DNA of 64,000 bases, taken from NCBI GenBank assembly GCA_037447655.1, contig JBBHKE010000601.1:1-64000 (forward strand). Reading direction: 5' to 3'. The notes beneath the pieces are model-generated. The model saw only the letters and a list, made by a program, of their open reading frames with translations. It ran no database searches and was not told where the DNA came from. A program made the position numbers and the translations under genes. The first letter of the stretch is position 1. Every line of letters starts with the position of its first letter. The stretch comes from Zygnema cylindricum. Taxonomy: Eukaryota > Streptophyta > Zygnematophyceae > Zygnematales > Zygnemataceae. This document shows, piece after piece, positions 21,177-29,523 of the stretch.

Positions 21177-22185
21177 TGTTGAAATTATTAGTTTTATATG
21201 GTATTTTCTAGGTATAAATTTAGTACAAATAGAAGAAAGAAAAAGGCAGACAGCCTGCCTCCACCACCTCTCTCTACCCACCATACTTGTCGTAGTCACT
21301 TTTGTATAGAGAGGGTGGCTGAGCCATGGCTGTCCTAGCTTAAGCAGGCAGGGCTAAGGAGTGACTTATGTCACTCTCAACAAAAGGTTGAGTCCGGCAA
21401 GACTCGAATTTCCGACCGGCAGAGCGCGGCGTAGCCGTTAGCTCTAGCCAGTCTGTCGTAGAAGTCCGTTAGAATACATTGGGTTTGATATATATTTAAA
21501 CATAATTACGACCATGAATTCGATTAACGGAATGACGAACGAAGAAACGTATAACCAAGTATTATATAGTGCGAACATTATCTCGCACGAAAACAAATGA
21601 ATCGAACATTTGTTTTGACAACGGACATTCAATGTCGGATTTAATCCGATGGCGTATATCACTGCCGAGATTGCGGAATGGTCACTTTGGCGTTTATGGA
21701 CGTAGCATGACGTGGCGCCACGTGGAAGGATGACATTTGGTCGCAGAAATTCCGGCGAACATAAGGACAAGTTAAAAGTGGACACGCGTCCACTCAATGG
21801 GGTTGCCATTCACAGGCCCTACAAAAAGTACATCGGCCATAGTACTTTTTTCTGTACCCTACAGTGATGTGATTGGTTCTTACTTCAATAGATAGGGGTT
21901 GTGAGAGGGTTTTAGGACTTAGAGAATTTGGTAGATAGGTACCTCTCTCCCTTTGAGAGTTTGTATAAACTTGGCATTTTTGCCAACTCATAACTTATCG
22001 GCTTGTTGGCCGTTTCTAGTGATTCTTTTTGCTACGGACTCAAGGGAGTCCACGCTACACAGAGGTGCAGTCAAATTGTCAATTTGCTTTCTTGGGCAGC
22101 AATGGTTGTGGCTTGAAATAGGTTAGTTAAATTGTATCTAGAGGCTTCTTGTATTCTGTAGTCCAATGGAGGACACATAATTGCA
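21177..22185 (+). repeat. LTR of copia family A (copy A2)
   Basis: TGTTGAAATT...AATTGCA, 1009 bp. It is the 3' LTR of A1 by position and is related to 115-1154. On its minus strand a tRNA-like stretch (GAGCTAACGGCTACGCC, then ATTCGAGTC) lies near 21395-21450. Confidence 0.82.
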
Positions 22186-23072
22186 CTTTGTTCCAGTTGT
22201 TCCGTTCCCATCAGTAAGGATTCTCCTCAGTCTGGCTACAGCAGAAGACGGGGAAATACACAAGATGGACATTAAGACTACTTTTCTTAATGGTGAGTTA
22301 GAGGAAGAAATTTTCATGAGGCAACGCGAGGGGTTTGTGGAAGAAGGAGAAGAGAGCAAAGTCTGTAGGGTCATAAACCCCTATATGGACTGAAAGAGGC
22401 CCCCCGACAGTAGAATAAGAAACTAGATGAGTTTCTCACAGATTTGGGATATATCCGGATCAGCTTTCACCATTCTATCTATATGTTTTAAGGTGAGAAT
22501 GGTGTCATCTTTATTGCAATTTATGTGGATGTTCTGCTTATATTGAGTAAGTCTTTGGGGAAGATCAACAGGCTAAAGAAAGATTTTAGGGGCAGATGTG
22601 ATATAAAGGATTTAGGAGAGGCAAAATATATTTGGGGGTCCAAATGGAGAGAGATAGGGGGAAGAAGATTATCAGACTTACTCAGAAAGAAGCCATAGGT
22701 AATATGCTTGAGAAATTCCAGACGGAAAATGCTAACAGTTGTACCACTCCCATGGACTTGAAAAAAGTAATTGATGGGAGTGTAGAAGGAGGAGTGATGA
22801 TCTTAGACAATTAGACGAGTCTAGAGGAGAGAGAGTTTATAAAGTCTATCCCTTATAGACAGGTCGTAGGAAGTTTGATCTATTTTATGAACTGTACCAG
22901 GCCGGACATAGCTACAGCACTTGGAGTTTTCAGTAGGAGTCTTAATGATCCTAGGAAGAGAGATTGGGAGGCAGCCAAGAGAGTCATGAGATATCTGGTT
23001 TGAACCAGAGAATTATGGTTGCATTTGGGAGGGGAGCACACTGATATCACCACTTGGAGTGATGCCATTTAT
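22186..23072 (+). pseudogene. Truncated copia A RT-RNase H joined directly to an LTR end
   Basis: Internal sequence begins at CTTTG, which corresponds to TFAPV in RT, with primer site, gag, protease and integrase all missing. RT is frameshifted and its catalytic motif reads YVDV in place of YVDD near 22526. Open pieces are 22181-22393 and 22632-22814. RNase H is lost after TWSDA at 23072, where the gypsy element begins. Confidence 0.82.
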
Positions 23073-23568
23073 TGCAACAGGGTTACAGAATTAGGTACTT
23101 AGTGGCTAGAGCTAGGCTGCTATAGTTGCGATTTCAGAGCAGCGCAGTTGCGATTACAGAGTAGTGCAGCTGCGATTCCAGACTAGCGCAGCATAACAGC
23201 ATAGCAACTTAGCGGCGTGGCAACTTAGTAGCGCAACAACGTAGCAGCGCAGCATAGCAACGCCACAGAATGTAGAATGAGTTGTATAGTTCCAGAAGGA
23301 AGTTTTGGATAGATCCCGATTGACCGTGAAGGTCTACGTGTACAGCTGTATAGTACTAGGTTGACTAGCAGTTAGTTTAAATAGGCAAATAGACCTAGTG
23401 AATGGACCGCAAGTAGACCTACACAGCTAGCGCAACCTTGTACTCCCTTTCAAGTAATAAAGCGCAACCTTGTCTGTGAGTGTGCTCCTGCTGTTGCTAC
23501 GGGAAGATCCTTGGTGTTTTCCGCTGTGCACTGAGACTTGTTGTGGTGTATTGTTCACCTCTATTACA
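23073..23568 (+). repeat. 5' LTR of the gypsy element
   Basis: TGCAACAGGG...ATTACA, 496 bp, ending just before the primer site. It holds repeated GCGCAG/GCAGCGCAG motifs at about 23130-23270. A polyadenylation-like AATAAAG lies near 23456. Confidence 0.85.
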
Positions 23569-23569
23569 T

Positions 23570-23581
23570 TGGTATCAAAGC
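23570..23581 (+). other. Primer binding site of the gypsy element
   Basis: TGGTATCAAAGC differs at one base from TGGTATCAGAGC, the complement of the 3' end of plant initiator Met tRNA. It lies 1 bp after the LTR. Confidence 0.75.
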
Positions 23582-23601
23582 TTTTACCGTGACTCAACAG
23601 C

Positions 23602-25020
23602 ATGGATGAACACGGTGTATCCACTACCGAAATGTTGGCGCAAGTTCTCAGAGAGTTGGAAAGTGTGAGATTACAGAACGCGCAGCTGAGTAACACCGTC
23701 ACAGCCTTGGAGTCGCGTCTAGGGGAGCGACCTCATGGAGGCATAGAGCGAGACTTCCAGAGACCGAAATTAAGACTTCCCAACGAGTTTGATCCTGCAA
23801 GACACAAGAACCTTGACTCATGGCTATTCTCCGTTGCGAACTATCTCGAGAATTTTCCTAGCCTGTCGGATCGTGAGAAGATTCACTACGCGGGTGGTCT
23901 TCTTAAAGGGGCAGCGGGGGCTTGGTGGAGAACATTGGTGGAGGATGATGAGTTACCAACCGTCTGGGCACTCTTCGTTCAACTTCTCCGCGACACTTGG
24001 CATCGCGTTAACATGATGAAGGCGGCGAGAGATAAGATCGCAGTATTGAGGCAACAAACTTCAGTGATGGAGTTTACGCAGCGGTTCTTGGAGTGCAAAG
24101 TCCAAATACCTACGATGACGGAGGATGAAGCCGTGGATCGCTACGTGAAGGGGCTTAAGTCGTCTATTCGTAGAGATGTGGAACAATGGCTTGCTCGGGA
24201 AAGCACGACTCCTCCTCTCTCGGTAATCATCGAGTTTGCGGAACGGACCGATTCGGTCGACTTTCACCTCCGGAGACCTTATCACAACGGGTCGAGCAGT
24301 AGCGGAGGAAACCGACGAGATGACAGTCCGACCCCCATGGAGCTCGGTGCAATTAATGAGGACAAGGAAGCGGTTAACGTCCTACGGAAAAAGAAGAAAA
24401 CTACCAAGACCAACACCAATGACTTGTCCCCCGAGGAAATCCAGCGGAGGAGGCAAAATGGTTTATGCTTCCAGTGCGGTTCTCCAGATCACATGGCTCG
24501 AGAGTGTCCAAAACAGAAAGGTCCCAAAAAGGGAAAACTTACTGTTATGAGATTAGCCGGTGAAGGAGGAGACCCTCTGATATTTTGGGGTCAAATACGA
24601 GTGAGTGTAACTAACTTCATGGTGGACTCCGGAGCATCGGGAAACTTCATTAACGAGGCGACGGTGAAAAGGTTGAAACTTCCTCTTGTGGTACTAAATG
24701 ATCCTCAGTCGGTACAATTGGCCGACGGAAGTTCCTTATCCATTACCCATCGTACCCCGAGGTTACGCGTCGGCATCGGGAAATTCCGATGGTACGACAC
24801 GCTTCATGTATTACCTCTTGGGGACCATGAGGTAATCTTGGGGAAGCCGTGGCTTCAAAAATGGAATCCGACAATTGATTCGAGAAGTGGAGCCATGAGA
24901 GTGAAGAAGGGTGAAGAAGAGTGCAAGGTAAAAGCGGGAGCAGCTGGTAAAGGAGCAGAAGAGGGACGCCTGCTTTCGGCCTTGCTTAAGAGGGCACTCA
25001 AGAAAGGGGAAACGATTTGA
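23602..25020 (+). CDS. Gypsy gag-protease (472 aa)
   Basis: An intact frame starting MDEHGVSTTEMLAQVL with an N-terminal coiled-coil-like stretch (VLRELESVRLQNAQLSNTV). A Retrotrans_gag capsid domain follows (LDSWLFSVANYLENF, WWRTLVEDDE, YVKGLKSSIRRDV; about residues 60-215). A Lys-rich linker precedes the zinc knuckle CFQCGSPDHMAREC (about residues 290-303). The aspartic protease region has MVDSGASGNFI (about 341) and VILGKPWLQKW. The protein would form the particle and process the polyprotein. The frame ends TGA followed at once by ATG in the same frame, which opens pol. Confidence 0.9.
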   Translation: MDEHGVSTTEMLAQVLRELESVRLQNAQLSNTVTALESRLGERPHGGIERDFQRPKLRLPNEFDPARHKNLDSWLFSVANYLENFPSLSDREKIHYAGGLLKGAAGAWWRTLVEDDELPTVWALFVQLLRDTWHRVNMMKAARDKIAVLRQQTSVMEFTQRFLECKVQIPTMTEDEAVDRYVKGLKSSIRRDVEQWLARESTTPPLSVIIEFAERTDSVDFHLRRPYHNGSSSSGGNRRDDSPTPMELGAINEDKEAVNVLRKKKKTTKTNTNDLSPEEIQRRRQNGLCFQCGSPDHMARECPKQKGPKKGKLTVMRLAGEGGDPLIFWGQIRVSVTNFMVDSGASGNFINEATVKRLKLPLVVLNDPQSVQLADGSSLSITHRTPRLRVGIGKFRWYDTLHVLPLGDHEVILGKPWLQKWNPTIDSRSGAMRVKKGEEECKVKAGAAGKGAEEGRLLSALLKRALKKGETI

Positions 25021-25113
25021 ATGGCTGTCGTCCAGCCAATGGAGGAGGCGAAGAAGGAGATCCCGGAAGAATGGAAGAAGAAGGACCCCGACTTTGACTC
25101 CAAAGAAAGTGAC
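25021..25113 (+). pseudogene. Gypsy pol N-terminal 31 codons, cut by element D
   Basis: ATG 25021 is in frame with gag and directly follows its TGA. It encodes a Lys/Glu-rich lead-in ending KKKDPDFDSKESD. With D and one GTGAC removed, the codons run on without a gap at 28521 (DIGKTSEK), which confirms the insertion point. Confidence 0.85.
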
Positions 25114-26031
25114 TGTTGTTTTTGAAATGTTAGTTTTGTACTTACGCCACATTTTGTGCGCACGCGACGGTTCGTGCGTAGATTATTACCGGAAATATTG
25201 TGGTGGTACAAATGGAGGTTCGAATGGATTTGTGGATTGGGGGAGTAATTGTACAATTGAAGTTAAAGGATTGTATTTTGAAAATGTGGTATCAAGTGGA
25301 CCGTACGTATGTGATGTCGGTTCATGACGTGGTTTCGTCCTCAAGTGACTAATCAAGTTGATACTCAGTACGGGGATTTTACGGAAGCGTCGATGTAAAT
25401 ATTTGGTTGAACATTGATGTGTCTTTTTGTGAATTAATTATTAGTGTAGATTTACTCACTTTGACATACCTTGAAGTATTCAGGTATACCGACATTAATA
25501 GAGGTAGCTGGTAGATAGCGTACCGCTGATATGCCTCCGTACATTCAGCAGTAAGCTCTTGTATATATTTGTAGGACTTCGTCATTTTAGGACATAGGAA
25601 CTTTTTGGACCAAAAACTGTTTATGGTTATTTTTGGTAATTTTATCTAAGGATTACTCTCAGATTTGTTAGCGGAATTATCTGAAATTCTGCATGTTTGT
25701 TCCTATTTATATTTTTTATATTGTCACGGATTTTCAGGTCTATTGTGTGCCTGGTCTGCGTTTTACTTCATTGTGAAGTTAGCCTGTCTGATCAAAGTTC
25801 TGGCAGACTGTTTTTCTGCAACTTTGACTAGATGATGTGATCAATCTGTTTATTATTTTTGTCTAAAACTTTGTGAGGTCATTTTACATCCTAGATAATA
25901 TCTGTAAATGTAGTTTCAGCTTGTTTTGTTAATTCTGTTGAATTCTGTGTGTATCCAAAGTACGCTGTTTTTAGGGTAGTCTGTGGTGCTTCCTAGGGTG
26001 AATCCATGGCTAGAAATGGCTATGGACAACA
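25114..26031 (+). repeat. 5' LTR of element D
   Basis: 918 bp, TG...CA, nearly identical to 27598-28515. The gag ATG (26006) lies 26 bases before its end. Confidence 0.93.
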
Positions 26032-26629
26032 GGTTATGGGCCCACGCCCATGGCTACCCATATTGGATGAATCGTACTTACCCATATTTGATGGAACTGA
26101 ATATTATTGTTGGAGGAGTATTATGAAGAGCTACTTCAAGTTGAGGGAGCTTATGGATGTGGTGGATGGGATATGTGTCAAAACATCGGCTGAATGGGAG
26201 GAGAAAAACCTGGAGTGCTTGAGGATTATCAAGCTATCTATGACTAAGGAATTTGTAATGATGTACCTTGATGTGAAGAGTGCAGCTGAATTGTGGAAGT
26301 GTTTAGAATGCACTTATCAAAAGACTTCTGTGTGTCATTGGATGATTAGTGCTACAAAAATATTTGAATATAAATATGCTAGAGGTAGCATGTTGAAATA
26401 TTGCCTTAGTTTGCAAAGGTTGTTTGCAGAAAATGATATTGCAAGAGGAAACTTTACAAATGTTCAAAAGGTTCTCTTGTTAATGAAAGGATTACCTAAA
26501 GAATATAGGTGTGCTTTAGATAGATTAAAACAAGTTGATAAAAAAGATTGGAGCTTACTTTTAGCAATCAGATTTGTTTTAGATGAAGAAGATGATAAAG
26601 AGGCTTTAAAGAATAGGGGGAATTTTTAG
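26006..26629 (+). CDS. Element D gag (207 aa)
   Basis: The frame starts in the LTR and reads [15 protein letters not shown] across the LTR end and primer site. It then has IFDGTEYYCWRSIMKSYF (the gag N-terminal signature) and a UBN2-like capsid region (AAELWKCLECTYQKTS, LLLMKGLPKEYRCALDRLK). It ends at TAG 26627-26629 in GNF-stop. The downstream zinc-knuckle frame is in the same phase, so a single stop divides what would be a ~370-codon gag. Confidence 0.85.
   Translation: MARNGYGQQVMGPRPWLPILDESYLPIFDGTEYYCWRSIMKSYFKLRELMDVVDGICVKTSAEWEEKNLECLRIIKLSMTKEFVMMYLDVKSAAELWKCLECTYQKTSVCHWMISATKIFEYKYARGSMLKYCLSLQRLFAENDIARGNFTNVQKVLLLMKGLPKEYRCALDRLKQVDKKDWSLLLAIRFVLDEEDDKEALKNRGNF
26032..26046 (+). 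other. Primer binding site of element D
   Basis: GGTTATGGGCCCACG, 14 of 15 bases complementary to the initiator Met tRNA anticodon arm, adjoining the LTR and inside gag. Confidence 0.75.
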
Positions 26630-27121
26630 GGTGTGAGATCACAATTTCAGAAAAATAGAAAATATGGTAAATCAGAAAATTGTTTTTATTGTAATGATTT
26701 AGGACATACTTTTAGAGTATGTCCACTTTATAAAAGTGCATGTGTCACAGGAAATTTTCGAAATGGATGGGATGACTATCGGGTTCTACCCCCTACACGA
26801 AAGGCTACACTTCACGTTGATGAATTTGTATACTTGCCGACTGTTATTTTTCTAAATATGGAAAATGAGGAAGGAAGGGAAACATGTGCTGTCACCGAAA
26901 ATGGAGTGGAGAATGAGGTGACAGAAAAGTATTTGGTTTTTGTCAATTTTTCCGATGACAGATTGGTGAGTGAAAAAGATTTACAAGAGGAAGAGGTTAA
27001 TGTAGTGAGGATAGCTGGAGAGAGTGAAGGTCAATTAGAAAAGGAAACTGAAAATAATTTGCATGAGGAGATTACTGTACTTAAAGAGGGAAAGAGAAAA
27101 AGTGTTCAAAAATTGAAGTAG
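26630..27121 (+). CDS. Element D gag continuation with zinc knuckle
   Basis: In phase with the upstream gag after one TAG. It contains a CX2CX4HX4C knuckle (CFYCNDLGHTFRVC), then an acidic region (EEEVNVVRIAGESEG) and a Lys-rich end. There is no Met near its start, so it would be made only by readthrough of TAG or in a copy lacking the stop. No protease motif follows. Confidence 0.6.
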   Translation, partial: GVRSQFQKNRKYGKSENCFYCNDLGHTFRVCPLYKSACVTGNFRNGWDDYRVLPPTRKATLHVDEFVYLPTVIFLNMENEEGRETCAVTENGVENEVTEKYLVFVNFSDDRLVSEKDLQEEEVNVVRIAGESEGQLEKETENNLHEEITVLKEGKRKSVQKLK

Positions 27122-27597
27122 GAGAGGAAGTTCATATTATTGGAAAAGAAAACAAAAGTTCAAAAATTGAGAAAATACCAAAATTTATTAAGAAAACAAA
27201 GAAAATAAGTAGAAGTAAAAAGATAAACCGTAGAAGAAAACATGTTCAGAAAATGGTCAAAAGAAAGCATCATGGAAAATAATTTTAGGGAAAGTAATTA
27301 TCTTTTACATTTAATAATTTTTTGACGAATTTCTGATTTAAAACTTTGAATTTTGAAATTGTGTGAGAAGGAAAATTTTTACTTTGAAGTCCTAGAAAGA
27401 GGTAGTGGAAGCAATGGTGTGTTTAGGAAGGAAGGATTATGGAAGACATGGCAGCAGGCAGTCGGAGCAGTGGCGACGTCAGCGGAAGCAGTGGTGATGT
27501 CAGCGGAAGCAATGGTGATATTTGAACGAAAGGTACAGTTTTATTTGACACGCGGCATACTTTATTATGGGTGCACGAAACTAAAATTTCGGGGGAG
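27122..27597 (+). other. Element D non-coding internal tail
   Basis: AT-rich, Lys-codon-rich remnants, then a short direct repeat (GTCAGCGGAAGCARTGGTGA-type, 27470-27515). It ends in TTTCGGGGGAG, the likely polypurine tract. No pol sequence was recognised. Confidence 0.6.
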
Positions 27598-28515
27598 TGT
27601 TGTTTTTGAAATGTTAGTTTTGTACTTACGCCACATTTTGTGCGCACGCGACGGTTCGTGCGTAGATTATTACCGGAAATATTGTGGTGGTACAAATGGA
27701 GGTTCGAATGGATTTGTGGATTGGGGGAGTAATTGTACAATTGAAGTTAAAGGATTGTATTTTGAAAATGTGGTATCAAGTGGACCGTACGTATGTGATG
27801 TCGGTTCATGACGTGGTTTCGTCCTCAAGTGACTAATCAAGTTGATACTCAGTACGGGGATTTTACGGAAGCGTCGATGTAAATATTTGGTTGAACATTG
27901 ATGTGTCTTTTTGTGAATTAATTATTAGTGTAGATTTACTCACTTTGACATACCTTGAAGTATTCAGGTATACCGACATTAATAGAGGTAGCTGGTAGAT
28001 AGCGTACCGCTGATATGCCTCCATACATTCAGCAGTAAGCTCTTGTATATATTTGTAGGACTTCGTCATTTTAGGACATAGGAACTTTTTGGACCAAAAA
28101 CTGTTTATGGTTATTTTTGGTAATTTTATCTGAGGATTACTCTCAGATTTGTTAGCGGAATTATCTGAAATTCTGCATGTTTGTTCCTATTTATATTTTT
28201 TATATTGTCACAGAATTTCAGGTCTATTGTGTGCCTGGTCTGCGTTTTACTTCATTGTGAAGTTAGCCTGTCTGATCAAAGTTCTGGCAGACTGTTTTTC
28301 TGCAACTTTGACTAGATGATGTGATCAATCTGTTTATTATTTTTGTCTAAAACTTTGTGAGGTCATTTTATATCCTAGATAATATCTGTAAATGTAGTTT
28401 CAGCTTGTTTTGTTAATTCTGTTGAATTCTGTGTGTATCCAAAGTACGCTGTTTTTAGGGTAGTCTGTGGTGCTTCCTAGGGTGAATCCATGGCTAGAAA
28501 TGGCTATGGACAACA
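27598..28515 (+). repeat. 3' LTR of element D
   Basis: 918 bp. Differences from the 5' LTR include CCTCCATACAT for CCTCCGTACAT and ATCTGAGG for ATCTAAGG. It ends ACAACA, followed by the TSD GTGAC. Confidence 0.93.
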
Positions 28516-29523
28516 GTGACGACATTGGAAAGACTTCCGAAAAGGCCCCGGAAGTCGTGAAAAAACTTCTCGAGGAGTACGCAGATGTATTTCCCCCGAA
28601 GCTCCCCGAAGGATTACCTCCGAAGCGCGAAGTAGACCATTGGATAGAGCTTGTTCCTGGAGCGGTACCCCCGGCTAATCGGATGTACAAGATGAGCTAC
28701 ATCGAGTTGGACGAATTAAAAAAGCAACTAATGGAGTTCGTCGAAGCCGGAGCAATTGAACCAAGCAAGTCACCGTATGGAGCCCCCGTTCTCTTTGTGA
28801 ACAAGAAAGATGGAGGTTTCCGTATGTGCATTGACTACCGAGCGCTGAACAAATTAACGGTGAAGAATGCGTACCCCCTACCGAGGATAGACGAGTTGTT
28901 GGATCGACTTCGAGGTGCCAAATATTTTTCGAAAATAGACTTGCGGAGCGGCTACCACCAGATCAGAATTGCCGAGGAGGATGTGGAGAAGACGGCGTTC
29001 AGAACTCGATACGGTCATTTCCAGTTTCGGGTAATGCCGTTCGTGTTGACTAACGCACCGGCGACCTTTATGCATTTAAAGAATTCCATCTTTCGGCAAT
29101 ATGTGGACGCGTTCGTGATTGTCTTCTTAGATGACAAATTGGTGTATAGCCGAACGAAGGAAGAGCATATGAAGCACTTACGGACGGTCCTACAAGTTCT
29201 TCGGGAGTAAAGTTATACGCAAAAAGAAGTAAATGTGACTTCTTCAAGGAGAAGATTGATTATTTAGGCCATGTGGTGAGCCGGGACGAAATCGCAGTGG
29301 ATCCAAACAAGACACAGGCCGTTAAAGAGTGGCCGTAGCCGGCAAATATCACGGAGTTACGGAGCTTTCTAGGACTATGCTCCTATTATCGACGTTTTGT
29401 CGAAGGTTTCGCAAAAATCGCTGCACCGCTCAAGGAATTGCTCAAGAATGATGCGCCCTATGATTGGGAAGCGGCGCAAGGGGCAGCCTTTAACACGCTA
29501 AAGGAGCGGTTGGTTACCGCCCC
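28516..29523 (+). pseudogene. Gypsy reverse transcriptase (frameshifted)
   Basis: RT follows element [49 protein letters not shown], then [13 protein letters not shown] (usually MPFGLTNAP) and the catalytic FLDD ([10 protein letters not shown]). One base is lost near 29208, so the frame stops after LQVLRE and continues as KLYAKRSKCDFFKEKIDYLGHVVSR in another phase. A TAG lies near 29337, and another frameshift near 29523 precedes LAVPDPDLPW. The enzyme cannot be made whole from this copy. Confidence 0.88.

Larger units (their letters stand above)
25114..28515 (+). mobile_element. Gag-only copia-like element D
   Basis: A 3402-bp element with two 918-bp LTRs (TGTTGTTTTT...GGACAACA), TSD GTGAC on both sides (25109-25113, 28516-28520), a primer site and a purine-rich tract CGGGGGAG before the 3' LTR. 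The internal 1566 bp encode only a UBN2-type gag and a zinc-knuckle extension; there is no protease, integrase, RT or RNase H. Only about five substitutions separate the LTRs, so this is the youngest insertion in the window. It must have moved using enzymes from another copia element. Confidence 0.92.
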
